Shown here in pieces: positions 9,204 through 18,125 of a stretch of DNA of 63,846 nucleotides. The stretch lies in the NCBI GenBank assembly GCA_025358205.1, contig JANYKG010000010.1, positions 1-63,846 of the forward strand. Direction: 5' to 3'. The notes under the pieces were generated by a model. It made no database searches, was not told where the DNA came from, and worked only from the letters and a program-made list of their open reading frames with translations. The translations under genes and the position numbers were made by a program. Numbering within the stretch: the first letter of the stretch is position 1; each line of letters opens with the position of its first letter. The stretch is from Armatimonadota bacterium (GTDB taxonomy: Bacteria; Armatimonadota; UBA5829; DTJY01).

Positions 9204-10375
9204 GCACGCTCAGTCTCGAAACACTGCACTTTCTATTCTCCCCTGAAGGCGACATCCTCATGAACGAGGCTGGCACACTTGAAGGCGACTTCCTTACCAG
9301 GCTTACCCGACTTCGCAAGTCCTATCCGGCTGATCAGTGCTCTGCTGCGTTGGAACTCCTCGACCTCCGCAAAAGGGCAGAGCGCAAGTTTTCGCTGGCG
9401 GCGCAGATGTTTTTTACCCGCGAGGCGCTGGAGCAGGCATCCGGTGAGGTGGTGGCGCGCTATCGGGCGAAAAGGTTTACGGAAGGCAGCACGGTTCTCG
9501 ATCTTGCATGCGGAATCGGCGGCGATACCATAGGGTTGGCATCACGCTGTAAGGTGATCGCGGTGGACAGCGATCCAGTCCGACTCGCTATGGCGGAGCG
9601 GAATCTGCAGGTCTATGGACTCGCAGACCGTGTGAAGTTCATCTGCGAAGACGTCACCCAGGTTCCGCTTCAAGCGGATGCTGCTTTCCTGGACCCCTCG
9701 CGCCGCGACCGCGGGCGGCGAGTGATAGGCCTGAATGACCTCAGCCCGTCACTGGGGTTCATCCAGCACCTGATCCAAAGTGTGCCTAACTGCGCTATCA
9801 AGCTCTCACCCGGCACCGACTATGATGAGCTGGAGTCACTTGGGGGCGAGCTTGAATTCATCTCCAACGATGGTGAGTGCAAAGAAGCGCTGGTCTGGTG
9901 CGGTGACTTCAAGACGGCTATGCGCCGGGCGACCATTCTCCCATGCGAGTGTACCATCATGCATGAGCAGGTTGAGCCTGTGCGCTCGGGGTTGCCGCTG
10001 GCGTTTCTTTATGAGCCGGATCCCGCCGTTATCCGCGCACACCTCGTGGAGCAACTGGCTCACCGAATCGAAGCGCGAAAGATTGACGACCGTATTGCGT
10101 ACCTGACGTCACCTGAGCGTGTGGAGACCCCATTCGCGTCCGTGTATCGAGTGCTGCATCACATGCCGTTCGCGCTGAAACCGATTATCGCCAAACTCAG
10201 GCAGTTGAACGCAGGGCGAGTGATAGTGAAGAAGCGCGGCGTGCCGTTTGATCCGCTGGACATACAGAAAAAGATCAAGACCGATGGCACGGAGGAACTA
10301 GTCCTTGTGTTGACACGCTTGGCCGACCAGCCGCATGCGATCATATGCGGTCCGATGTTCAAGCCCGGATTATGA
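9200..10375 (+). CDS. Class I SAM methyltransferase with C-terminal THUMP-like domain
   Basis: A 391-residue putative nucleic-acid methyltransferase. A helical N-terminal region (1-85) precedes a Rossmann SAM-binding domain with motif I VLDLACGIGGDTIGLA around residue 100 and AVDSDPVRLAMAERN after it. The motif IV-like AAFLDPSRRDRGRR comes near residue 160. The final 75 residues, including IVKKRGVPFDPLDIQKKIK, look like the THUMP-like domain found in RNA-modifying enzymes, so a tRNA or rRNA substrate is plausible. The GTG start at 9200 overlaps the maf stop by four bases. The stop codon lies inside an inverted repeat that may end the transcript. Confidence 0.85.
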   Translation: MSTLSLETLHFLFSPEGDILMNEAGTLEGDFLTRLTRLRKSYPADQCSAALELLDLRKRAERKFSLAAQMFFTREALEQASGEVVARYRAKRFTEGSTVLDLACGIGGDTIGLASRCKVIAVDSDPVRLAMAERNLQVYGLADRVKFICEDVTQVPLQADAAFLDPSRRDRGRRVIGLNDLSPSLGFIQHLIQSVPNCAIKLSPGTDYDELESLGGELEFISNDGECKEALVWCGDFKTAMRRATILPCECTIMHEQVEPVRSGLPLAFLYEPDPAVIRAHLVEQLAHRIEARKIDDRIAYLTSPERVETPFASVYRVLHHMPFALKPIIAKLRQLNAGRVIVKKRGVPFDPLDIQKKIKTDGTEELVLVLTRLADQPHAIICGPMFKPGL

Positions 10376-10419
10376 GTCGGCTCATAATCCGGAGCCTTCC
10401 GGGCATTGTTCACAATGCC
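10365..10419 (+). terminator. Two tandem inverted repeats at the end of the der-maf string
   Basis: The first is a perfect 12-bp repeat, CCGGATTATGAG at 10365-10376 and CTCATAATCCGG at 10381-10392, with a TCGG loop; the TGA stop codon of the methyltransferase lies in its left arm. The second is GGCATTG at 10402-10408 and CAATGCC at 10413-10419 with a TTCA loop. No clear T-tract follows either arm, so they may act as processing or protection hairpins rather than as a classical intrinsic terminator. Confidence 0.6.
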
Positions 10420-10479
10420 GACCAGAGCAGGTAAGGGGAGCTATCGCGTAGAATACTACCGCCGAAGGAGGATATCACC

Positions 10480-11475
10480 ATGAAAACATTTATTATCTTT
10501 TCTGCCATACTGTGTCTGGTGTTTGCCGCTGTCTGTGCGAATGCCCGCGTCACTGTTGAGAAAATCACTTATCGCGGCTGGACTGATTCCTACCGGCTTG
10601 CTGTTGGCGGATACAAGTTAGTTGTCGTCCCGGAGATTGGCGGGCGAATCATGGAGTATTCTCTGGACGGCAAGAACGTGATGTGGGAGAACCCGCAGGA
10701 GTTCGGTCGGACATATCCCATCTCTGAGGACTGGAAGAACTACGGTGGGTACAAAACATGGGTCGCCCCACAGGATATCTGGGGTTGGCCCCCGGATTTC
10801 ATGATGGATGCCGGAAAAGCGAACATCCAAGTTCTGCAAGACGCAAAGGGGCTTCCTGTCTTGAAGGTGATAGGCGCGCCATCCCGCAAACTGGGTATGC
10901 TTTTCATTAAGGAGATCACCATGGACGAATCCGGCCAGGTGACTATCAAGCAGCGCATGGCAAACATCGGCGCGAAGAAGGTAAACTACGGCGTCTGGGA
11001 CGTGACCCAAGTACAAACCCCATGCTACGTCGTCTTCCCAGTCAACCCCAAGACTAAGTTCAAGGATGGGCTGAACTGTCTCACGTCGGAGGCAAGGAAC
11101 AGCAAGCAGTTTGATTTCGTGGATGGACTATGCATCGTTACCTACATGGGCGAGGTGACCGACATCGCCTCGGACTCGCTCGGTCCGTGGATGCTGTGGT
11201 TCAAGGGTGATCTTGCCTACGTGAAACTCTTTGGCCCAAAAGAGAAGGACAAGGAATACCCTGATGACGGCTGCACTTGCGAGGTGTTCACAAGCAAGCC
11301 GCAACTGGGCTACGTGGAGATGGAGATTCTTGGGCCGGTCATGGATTTGGCTCCGGGCGCGGAGACCGAGATGGTCGGCGCCTGGCGGATATTCAAGCTC
11401 AGCCAGCCGGTTACCGACCAGGGCAAGGTTCTCAAGGCGATCAAGGGTATGCAGGGCAAGGGATGGATTCCGTAG
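10480..11475 (+). CDS. Secreted DUF4380-domain protein
   Basis: A 331-residue protein with a Sec signal peptide (MKTFIIFSAILCLVFAAVCANA, positively charged start and AxA-like cleavage site). The body resembles the DUF4380 family, whose members look like galactose-mutarotase-type beta-sandwich proteins: VVPEIGGRIMEYSLDGKNVM and ENPQEFG occur early, at residues 46-78. Such domains are common in polysaccharide-degrading bacteria, but no reaction has been assigned. A strong AAGGAGG ribosome site precedes the ATG. The gene stands alone between the hairpins after the previous operon and the convergent lipoprotein gene. Confidence 0.8.
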   Translation: MKTFIIFSAILCLVFAAVCANARVTVEKITYRGWTDSYRLAVGGYKLVVVPEIGGRIMEYSLDGKNVMWENPQEFGRTYPISEDWKNYGGYKTWVAPQDIWGWPPDFMMDAGKANIQVLQDAKGLPVLKVIGAPSRKLGMLFIKEITMDESGQVTIKQRMANIGAKKVNYGVWDVTQVQTPCYVVFPVNPKTKFKDGLNCLTSEARNSKQFDFVDGLCIVTYMGEVTDIASDSLGPWMLWFKGDLAYVKLFGPKEKDKEYPDDGCTCEVFTSKPQLGYVEMEILGPVMDLAPGAETEMVGAWRIFKLSQPVTDQGKVLKAIKGMQGKGWIP

Positions 11476-11500
11476 GCTGGGTTAGCAGCCGCCGGATAAA

Positions 11501-12181
11501 CTAGAACTTGAATACCGCTGACCCTTTGACTTCAGTTGAACCCTTCACGATGTGGATTTCCTTAAGAGTCACGGGGAACTTCATCACGGAGAGGTCAATC
11601 ACCGGGTTCAGCAGATCCAGTCCCTTGTTGACGACATAAGCCGGAACAGGTAGCCTGCCCAGTGATGCGGAGTCAGCTATGAAGTTTACCTTGTCACCGC
11701 CGACGATCTCCGCTTTTCCGCTGACCGCTAGAGGCACTCCATATCCGGCGACGGTCGGCTTGAAATGCACAAGTATTTTGTCAGGCAGCAGCGCAACGGA
11801 AAGGTCGGAGCTTCCGCGTGACTCTTCGATGTAGTGGTTGATCGCGCCTTCTGCAATCGTTGCGCGAATATCCGTGCTGTCCACGCTCTTGAGCGTACGA
11901 TTACTGGTGTTGAACCGCACATCGCGCATCTCAACCCAGAGCTTCGCGATGACCAGATCAGGCGCGGCTTTCACTTCCTGGCCTTCAATGATGAGTTTTG
12001 CGAGCTTGCCCTGCACCATCGCCAGTTCGTCGCCTGCCACGGTCACATCGTAGTTTTTCGCCGGGCCGATGTAGTCCGGCAGAGCCGCCTTGATGCCGTC
12101 CTCTATCTTTGGCCGAACCACACCGCTAGAGCAGCCGATGACCAACGCACATATACAGAACAGGAAGACAAGCTTCTTCAT
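11501..12181 (-). CDS. LmeA-like (DUF2993) lipoprotein
   Basis: A 226-residue predicted lipoprotein. The signal sequence MKKLVFLFCICALVIGCSS carries a lipobox with the modified cysteine at position 17. The rest fits the DUF2993/LmeA family, which in actinobacteria binds phospholipids and affects lipoglycan elongation. The long beta-rich repeats (VTVAGDELAMVQGKLAKLII, VRFNTSNRTLKSVDS) are typical. The family role in Gram-negative-type bacteria is not known to me. The start is the ATG at 12181 with GGAGGG four bases upstream; the preceding TTG at 12184 is too close to that site. It is transcribed towards the DUF4380 gene. Confidence 0.75.
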   Translation of the reverse strand: MKKLVFLFCICALVIGCSSGVVRPKIEDGIKAALPDYIGPAKNYDVTVAGDELAMVQGKLAKLIIEGQEVKAAPDLVIAKLWVEMRDVRFNTSNRTLKSVDSTDIRATIAEGAINHYIEESRGSSDLSVALLPDKILVHFKPTVAGYGVPLAVSGKAEIVGGDKVNFIADSASLGRLPVPAYVVNKGLDLLNPVIDLSVMKFPVTLKEIHIVKGSTEVKGSAVFKF

Positions 12182-12219
12182 CAAACCCTCCGGCGACCGG
12201 TGTCTGAACCGGATCGCTT

Positions 12220-12249
12220 ATTATGTAATACTGTTCGCTGTAGATGCAA
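12220..12249 (-). promoter_or_regulatory. Possible promoter for the DUF2993 lipoprotein gene
   Basis: On the minus strand TTGCAT (12249-12244) is followed after 18 bases by CATAAT (12225-12220), about 38 bases upstream of the ATG. The -10 is good and the -35 is weak. Confidence 0.4.
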
Positions 12250-12295
12250 CACTGACCTTCTTTTCTCTACGCACACTGCCCACCAGAAAAACTGA

Positions 12296-12324
12296 TTGAC
12301 TATCCTGCAGGCAAGTAGTATATT
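12296..12324 (+). promoter_or_regulatory. Sigma-70-type promoter for the GHL10 glycosidase gene
   Basis: TTGACT (12296-12301) and TATATT (12319-12324) are spaced by 17 bases. The predicted start near 12331 leaves a leader of about 110 bases before the ATG at 12442. The leader contains four copies of the pentamer-like ATGCA/TGCA unit at 12390-12413, which could be an operator or a simple repeat. Confidence 0.7.
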
Positions 12325-12441
12325 AGTCCTAGGAGGTGTTGCCTATAATCCTGCTTGATCTTACCTTATGTGTTTCCTGTACTACCCAGATGCATGCAAT
12401 GATGCAATGCATATGCTGACGAAATCACGGAGGAGTTAAGG

Positions 12442-15400
12442 ATGCAAAGGGTTAGATTTGTACTTTGGGTAATCGCACTGATGCTTCTGGCATCAGCAAT
12501 GGGGCAAACTCAGGAGTTCCGATCCATGCAGATCACTTCATGGGGTTCGGGCTTCGAGAGCGCTGCCGCGACCACAACGATGGTCAACTACGCAGCTTCG
12601 TGTAACCTCAACTGTGTCATGCCGGAGATCCGCCTGCGGTCTGATGCGTACTACACTTCCAGTATTGAGCCACCCGGTACGGGCATCGCTATTTCGCCCG
12701 CAGGATACGATTCACTTGCCGACTGCATCACCAAAGCGCACGCTCTCGGCATAGAGGTCCACCCTTGGGTCGTCACTTGGCGGATTTGGACGACCGCAAC
12801 CGGACCAGGCCACTACAGTCCGGTCGAGCACATCTGGTGGACCCACGGGCCCGGTAATACCGATCCGGCGCAGGACTGGCTCATGTACAGTGACACCGGT
12901 GCATGGGATTACGGCGGTGTGGTCAACCTCGATCCGGGCGTCCCCGCGGTTGAAGACTACCTGGTCAGCGTCTTCATGGACATCGTCGGGAGATACGACG
13001 TTGACGGACTGAATCTTGACTACATACGCTACCCTGCAACCAACTGGGGATACAACCCGGTCTCAGTCGCACGGTTCAACGCGGAGTATGGACGAACAGG
13101 CAGCCCATCGTCCGCCGATGCAACATGGCTGCAGTGGCGGAAGGACCAGATTACAAACCTGGTCAAGCGACTCTACATTGAGATCAGGGCTGTGAAGCCC
13201 CAGGTGAAGTTGAGCGCTGATGTGTGGAACTCTGCCAGTACCGGAAACGCCAGCTATCTCCAGGACTGGGATAACTGGATGACAAACCACTGGCTGGACT
13301 TCGCGCATCCCATGTCGTACACGGCCACTAATTCAACATTCGACGGCTGGTGCGCGGCTTATGTCGGTAATCAGCACGGGCGATACGTCTTCCCGCTGGT
13401 AGATGCGTCAAACGACGCCAATGCCAACGTCCTGCCGCAGATTGCCAGTGCCCGCAGCTACGGCTTCTCGGGCCTCGGCGTGTACAGCTATCAGTCCATT
13501 CTGAATAGGACTACGCTGCAGAGTGCGTTGGTTGGCGGGCCGTTCCCGACGACGGTCGCTCCTCCTACATTCCCGTGGCTCAGCGCGCCGACGCTGGGCA
13601 TGCTGAAGGGACACGTCGTGAATGCCGGCGGGTCTGCAGTCTACCCGGCGACCGTTACAATCCAAAGCAAGGCGACCAAGAATACCGGCACCGGCTTCTA
13701 CGGCTTCGTAGACCTGACGACCGGTACCTACACGGTCACAGTATCGGCGCCCGGCTATTTGGACGGAAGTGGACAGGCTACGATCACCGCTGGAGTGGTC
13801 ACGACCCTGGACTTCACGATGCTCACGGATACTACCCCACCAACGATCTCGAACATTCATACGGCCAATATTCAGGCTACGAATGCTCAGGTCCAGTGGG
13901 ATACGAATGAGCCTGCGGACAGCCAGGTTCTTTACGGGCTGACCTCATCCTATGGCAGCACAACCACACTCGACCCAGCGAGAGTGACGGCGCATAACGT
14001 CCAGCTAGCCAGCCTGACAGCGAACACGACCTATCACTACTGCGTGAAGAGCCGAGACGCCGCCGGGAATCTGTCAACATCCGGCGACAACACCTTCACC
14101 ACCGCCGCCAATGATACGGTTGCGGACATAATCATTGACAACCCGGCGTGTACGCTGGTCGGCAGTTGGACAACTGGTACTTCTGCCACTGACAAGTATG
14201 GAACGAACTACTACTACTGCACCACCGCGGTCAGCGAGACGAAATCCGCTTCGTGGAGGCCGACGATCATCACGGCTGGCAACTACGACGTGTACGTATG
14301 GTATCCGGCAGGATCGAATCGGACCGCTATGGCGCCGTACACCGTGTACTGGAACGGCGGATCGGCGACCACAAGCGTGAATCAGAAGGTCACCGGCGGA
14401 CAGTGGGTGCTAATCGCGAGTGCCAAACCGTTCGTGGTTGGCACTGCGGGCTACGTGAAGATAGGCAACGGCACAGGCGAATCCGCCCTGAACGTTATGG
14501 CGGATGCCGTGAAGTTCGTTTACGCGGTTGACACCCAGGCGCCGACGGCTCCGACTAACCTGGCAGCAACCGCAGTCTCCGCCTCGCAGATCAACCTGAC
14601 ATGGACCGCCTCCACGGACAATGTGGGCGTCACCGGTTACAAGATCTACCGAGACGGGGTTCTCGCGGCCACGGTCGCAGGCACTAGTTTCTCGGACACA
14701 GGCCGCGCGCAGTACACTACGTACTCATATACGGTGTCCGCATACGATGCGGCGAACAACGAGTCGGCCCAGAGCGCTTCTGCCAATGCTACCACATGGG
14801 ACGGGCAGGCCCCGACAGCGCCGACCGGCCTCAGCGCGACGGCAGTTTCCAGTACACAGATCAACCTGTCTTGGACCGCTTCTACCGATAATGTAGCGGT
14901 GACCGGCTACAAGGTCTTCCGGGGCGGAATGCAGATCGGTACCAGCGCGACGACTACCTATTCTGACACTACGTGTCTGCCGAATACAACCTACTCTTAC
15001 ACGGTCAGCGCTTATGACGCCAGAAGCAATGAATCTGCTCAGAGCACTGCCGCCGGTGCGACCACTCCTCCCGGAGTGACAGTAAAGAACTACGCACCCA
15101 CTGCCATCACCCTGACACGAGGAACCGTCACTTCGGGCGCCGTGGCGAATCTAGCCGCAAACGACGCGTCGTATCTGGTGATCTCGGCTGCTACTGTTGG
15201 CAGTACGCGCTACGTTGATTGGTACAATTCCGTGACAATCGCGGAAGCGCCGGCGAGCATCACGAAGCTGACTATCACCTTCGACGGCAAACTGTCGGTC
15301 AGCCGCACGCAGGTCCTCTATCTGTATAACTTCGTGACATCGGCCTGGGTGCAGATCGACTCCCGATCGGTCGGCACGTCTGATGTGACGGTAATTTATA

Positions 15401-15522
15401 CAACCGCTACACCGTCAGCTTATATCTCCAGCACGGGCCAGATCAGGCTCCGGCAATATGTGACGAGGAACAGCGCATTCACCAGTTCCTCCGACTTCTC
15501 GCAGTTCAAAGTGGAGTTCTGA
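12442..15522 (+). CDS. Secreted multidomain GHL10-type (DUF187) glycoside hydrolase
   Basis: A 1026-residue exported protein with a signal peptide (about 1-21). Residues 25-340 match the GHL10/DUF187 TIM-barrel family, with HPWVVTWRIW and the signature GLNLDYIRYP near residue 190. A carboxypeptidase-regulatory-like beta domain lies at about 385-450 and a fibronectin-III-like domain (DTTPPTISNIHTANIQ) at about 455-540. A golvesin-like beta domain (SWRPTIITAGNYDVYVWYPA) occupies about 560-695. Two close FN3 repeats, each with QINLTWTASTDN or similar, span about 697-880. The last 140 residues form an unrecognised beta-rich domain. The likely role is attack on or binding to an extracellular polysaccharide; the substrate is unknown. 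It has its own promoter and a GGAGGAG ribosome site. Confidence 0.8.
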   Translation: MQRVRFVLWVIALMLLASAMGQTQEFRSMQITSWGSGFESAAATTTMVNYAASCNLNCVMPEIRLRSDAYYTSSIEPPGTGIAISPAGYDSLADCITKAHALGIEVHPWVVTWRIWTTATGPGHYSPVEHIWWTHGPGNTDPAQDWLMYSDTGAWDYGGVVNLDPGVPAVEDYLVSVFMDIVGRYDVDGLNLDYIRYPATNWGYNPVSVARFNAEYGRTGSPSSADATWLQWRKDQITNLVKRLYIEIRAVKPQVKLSADVWNSASTGNASYLQDWDNWMTNHWLDFAHPMSYTATNSTFDGWCAAYVGNQHGRYVFPLVDASNDANANVLPQIASARSYGFSGLGVYSYQSILNRTTLQSALVGGPFPTTVAPPTFPWLSAPTLGMLKGHVVNAGGSAVYPATVTIQSKATKNTGTGFYGFVDLTTGTYTVTVSAPGYLDGSGQATITAGVVTTLDFTMLTDTTPPTISNIHTANIQATNAQVQWDTNEPADSQVLYGLTSSYGSTTTLDPARVTAHNVQLASLTANTTYHYCVKSRDAAGNLSTSGDNTFTTAANDTVADIIIDNPACTLVGSWTTGTSATDKYGTNYYYCTTAVSETKSASWRPTIITAGNYDVYVWYPAGSNRTAMAPYTVYWNGGSATTSVNQKVTGGQWVLIASAKPFVVGTAGYVKIGNGTGESALNVMADAVKFVYAVDTQAPTAPTNLAATAVSASQINLTWTASTDNVGVTGYKIYRDGVLAATVAGTSFSDTGRAQYTTYSYTVSAYDAANNESAQSASANATTWDGQAPTAPTGLSATAVSSTQINLSWTASTDNVAVTGYKVFRGGMQIGTSATTTYSDTTCLPNTTYSYTVSAYDARSNESAQSTAAGATTPPGVTVKNYAPTAITLTRGTVTSGAVANLAANDASYLVISAATVGSTRYVDWYNSVTIAEAPASITKLTITFDGKLSVSRTQVLYLYNFVTSAWVQIDSRSVGTSDVTVIYTTATPSAYISSTGQIRLRQYVTRNSAFTSSSDFSQFKVEF

Positions 15523-15616
15523 GCATGAGATGATTAGGTGACAATGGGGGGCTGCTCCAGCTTTCTGGGGCGGCCTTTCCCATGTCAAGTGAATGAACCC
15601 CCCAAATGCGGCACTG

Positions 15617-15644
15617 TGGACAGGTGCGGCCCTTGTGGTATAAA
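15617..15644 (+). promoter_or_regulatory. Putative promoter for tRNA-Leu
   Basis: TGGACA (15617-15622) and TATAAA (15639-15644) are spaced by 16 bases, placing transcription start about 25 bases before the mature tRNA 5' end. Confidence 0.6.
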
Positions 15645-15676
15645 ATATGTTAGTCGTATGGTGATTGTTTTGATCC

Positions 15677-15760
15677 GGGCGAGTGGCGGAACGGCATACG
15701 CAGCAGACTTAAAATCTGCCGCCGCAAGGCATGTGGGTTCAAATCCCACCTCGCCCACCA
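15677..15760 (+). tRNA. tRNA-Leu (anticodon UAA), CCA encoded
   Basis: The acceptor stem pairs GGGCGAG (15677-15683) with CTCGCCC (15750-15756), followed by discriminator A and an encoded CCA. The anticodon stem is GCAGA/TCTGC around the loop CTTAAAA, giving anticodon TAA at 15710-15712. The T arm GTGGG-TTCAAAT-CCCAC is intact, and a long class II variable arm precedes it, as expected for tRNA-Leu. Confidence 0.97.
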
Positions 15761-15773
15761 AGTTTGAGCATGT

Positions 15774-15802
15774 TTGACCTGAACCACGCTCCCGCATATA
15801 AT
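15774..15802 (+). promoter_or_regulatory. Near-consensus sigma-70 promoter
   Basis: TTGACC (15774-15779) and a perfect TATAAT (15797-15802) are spaced by 17 bases, just downstream of the tRNA. The predicted start near 15809 gives a leader of about 25 bases for the gene beginning at 15834. Confidence 0.8.
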
Positions 15803-15833
15803 ACCTCTATTCGGACGAATGCGAGGAAACCAC

Positions 15834-18125
15834 ATGTCACAAGCTAACCTAACGAGCGGAAACACGACACTGACGATTGACTCTACCACAGGCTTGGCAG
15901 CGCTATATCTGATTCGGGATGGCCAGCCATGTCAGGTAATGAGCGGCCAGGAATTCCTTTCACTCCGCATGGGTGATGATGACATTCCCGTGCGAATAAC
16001 CAGCGCTACCGGCGGATATGCTATTGACTTCACCGGTGAACTGCCGGGCATGCCTCACTGGCGCATCAAAGGGCGCGTCATACCTGGAGGTGACCTCGCT
16101 GCCCGGTTCAACTGGCATATCAGAGTGCAGAACCTTGGGGAGGATCTGGCGGAATGTAGCGCACACGTGAAGTTCCAGGTCAACGACAGCGGTGTGCCGA
16201 GGTGGATGGTCCCCGCCATGTTCTATAAGCACAATCGTCCTGAAACTTGTGTGAGGCGATATCCTCGATACTCGTTTGATGAGCTGAACCCTGATGAGTT
16301 TATTTCGCCCTACTGGGCGTTTCGGTCCGACCGCTCGTCATGTCCATCGGTCTTCTGCTGGACGGATAACTTCACCTCTTGCGTGGCCGTGCCGGAGCGT
16401 TTTGGGGATGAGATGACCGGGCTTGGTTTTCGCGGCGATGCGTCAGGCACGTACCTGATGCTGAACTTCCCGTATGTGGAAGAGCCGGTGAAGTACAGCT
16501 TCTGCAGAGAAGACGGCAACGCTCCTGAGCGGACCAAGACAGTGATCTTTCCCGGCGGTCAGATGGAGTTCAACTTCTCCACGTTTGTGGCGGAAAGAGA
16601 CCTGCACGCGTATGATGGATTTGTCCGCGATGCCTACGATGAATCCGAAGACGAGACCAACCCGTGGATGACCAAGGCCGAAGCCGAAGAGGCGCTGGCA
16701 TATGGCCTCTACCATTGGCACTACGATCCCGATAAGCATGTGCTCTATGAGACCTGCTCGTTCGACAAGTATTTTGGCAAGAAGGATAGGAACGTGGATC
16801 GCCCGCACATGCACGTGGCCTGGGTCAGCGGCGCGCCGTATGCTCACGCGCTGATGTGCTACGGCATGGACAACGATATCAAGGAGTATGTGGATGCCGG
16901 CGTCTCAGTGCTGAACAAGATAGCGCAGGAAGGCATGGCTCCGAGTGGGTTCTTCTACGCCGAGTGGACCGAGGAGTCAGGGTGGGGGACCGGATGGAAT
17001 CCGAACAAGGAGTGGGTGCAGGCGCGGACGATCGCGGAGGCCACATGGTTCTATGCTCAAGCCTTGAAGTCAGCTAAGGGTCTGGGGCTGGACACCAGTT
17101 CCTGGGAGAAGGCATTAAGAAGCAACCTCGATTCTGCACTTAAAATTCAGCGGGATGATGGGAATTTCGGCTCCTACTACAACGTAACGACAGGTGTGGT
17201 GGAGGAATGGGACGGCGCGGCGGGGCTGATGTGGATTCCCGCGCTGTTGGCCGCTGCCGACCTTTTTGGCGAGGGCGCGTACCGTGAGGCCGCGATCAGG
17301 GCAGGAGTCTACTACTCGCGGTTCGTGGAGGATGAGTACATTTATGGTGCGCCGGAGGATGTTCATCTGACTCCGACCTCGGAAGATGGGTACAACGCGG
17401 TTATTGCGTTCACACACCTCTATGAGGCAGCGAAGGACAGCAGATGGCTTGCCCTTGCCAAGTCTGCCGCTGACTGGACATGCACATTCCGATGGGTCTA
17501 CAATACGAAGTTCTCAGACAACAGCATTCTCGGCAAGTACGAGTTTCACACCATGGGCGGCGACATAGCCTCACCGTCGAATAATCATCTGCACAACTAT
17601 GGGCTGATCTGCGTGCCGGAGTTCCTGCGGCTGTGGCAGTACACGGGAGATACCTACTACCTGGGCCGGGCGTCCGATCATATCGCCTGCTTCCACCAGT
17701 TCATAGCCCGTGAAGACGGCGATTTCAACGCGCGCAAGGGCATGATAACAGAGCAGTGGTTCCACACGGACTGGACGCATGCGAAGGGGTCCATGCTGCA
17801 ACTCGCACATTGCTGGTGCGCCGGGCTGATATTGTATGCAGACAGGTGCGTGCGCGAGTTTGGCGACATTGTGATAGATGCGCGCGGACGCGAAGTATAT
17901 GTTCTGGACAGCCCTTGGATAGAGTCCACCGAAGACGCCGACCCGGATGTAGTGTTTACGATTACAAATCCGTCTCACAAGGACATGAGGCTTTCCGTAA
18001 GACACTCAAAACTCGGCATGGTAGGTGTGGTTGAGATTCCGGCGATGGAAGAGGTGAGGGTGCTGGTTGGCGGTTTGGAACCAAAAGTGGAGATACTGGT
18101 TTCGGAAGGCGAGATTTGGTCGTGA
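15834..18125 (+). CDS. Large uncharacterised protein, probable alpha/alpha-barrel sugar enzyme
   Basis: A 763-residue protein without a signal peptide. The first 290 residues are beta-rich. Residues from about 290 onward are helical, with aromatic and acidic repeats such as ALAYGLYHWHYDPD, QRDDGNFGSYYNV and WDGAAGLMWIPALLAAADLF. These resemble the six-hairpin (alpha/alpha toroid) fold of glycosidases, lyases and epimerases. A short beta domain closes the protein. I cannot assign a family or substrate. The ATG at 15834 sits behind GAGGA; an upstream in-frame ATG at 15819 would overlap that site. The gene has a strong promoter and ends in a one-base overlap with a ribokinase-like gene, which supports a role in carbohydrate breakdown. 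Confidence 0.6.
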   Translation: MSQANLTSGNTTLTIDSTTGLAALYLIRDGQPCQVMSGQEFLSLRMGDDDIPVRITSATGGYAIDFTGELPGMPHWRIKGRVIPGGDLAARFNWHIRVQNLGEDLAECSAHVKFQVNDSGVPRWMVPAMFYKHNRPETCVRRYPRYSFDELNPDEFISPYWAFRSDRSSCPSVFCWTDNFTSCVAVPERFGDEMTGLGFRGDASGTYLMLNFPYVEEPVKYSFCREDGNAPERTKTVIFPGGQMEFNFSTFVAERDLHAYDGFVRDAYDESEDETNPWMTKAEAEEALAYGLYHWHYDPDKHVLYETCSFDKYFGKKDRNVDRPHMHVAWVSGAPYAHALMCYGMDNDIKEYVDAGVSVLNKIAQEGMAPSGFFYAEWTEESGWGTGWNPNKEWVQARTIAEATWFYAQALKSAKGLGLDTSSWEKALRSNLDSALKIQRDDGNFGSYYNVTTGVVEEWDGAAGLMWIPALLAAADLFGEGAYREAAIRAGVYYSRFVEDEYIYGAPEDVHLTPTSEDGYNAVIAFTHLYEAAKDSRWLALAKSAADWTCTFRWVYNTKFSDNSILGKYEFHTMGGDIASPSNNHLHNYGLICVPEFLRLWQYTGDTYYLGRASDHIACFHQFIAREDGDFNARKGMITEQWFHTDWTHAKGSMLQLAHCWCAGLILYADRCVREFGDIVIDARGREVYVLDSPWIESTEDADPDVVFTITNPSHKDMRLSVRHSKLGMVGVVEIPAMEEVRVLVGGLEPKVEILVSEGEIWS

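Noticed and set aside
12390-12413. Perfect operator palindrome in the GHL10 leader
   Set aside because: The ATGCA repeats are not a clean dyad; they could be a simple repeat, so no regulator site is claimed.
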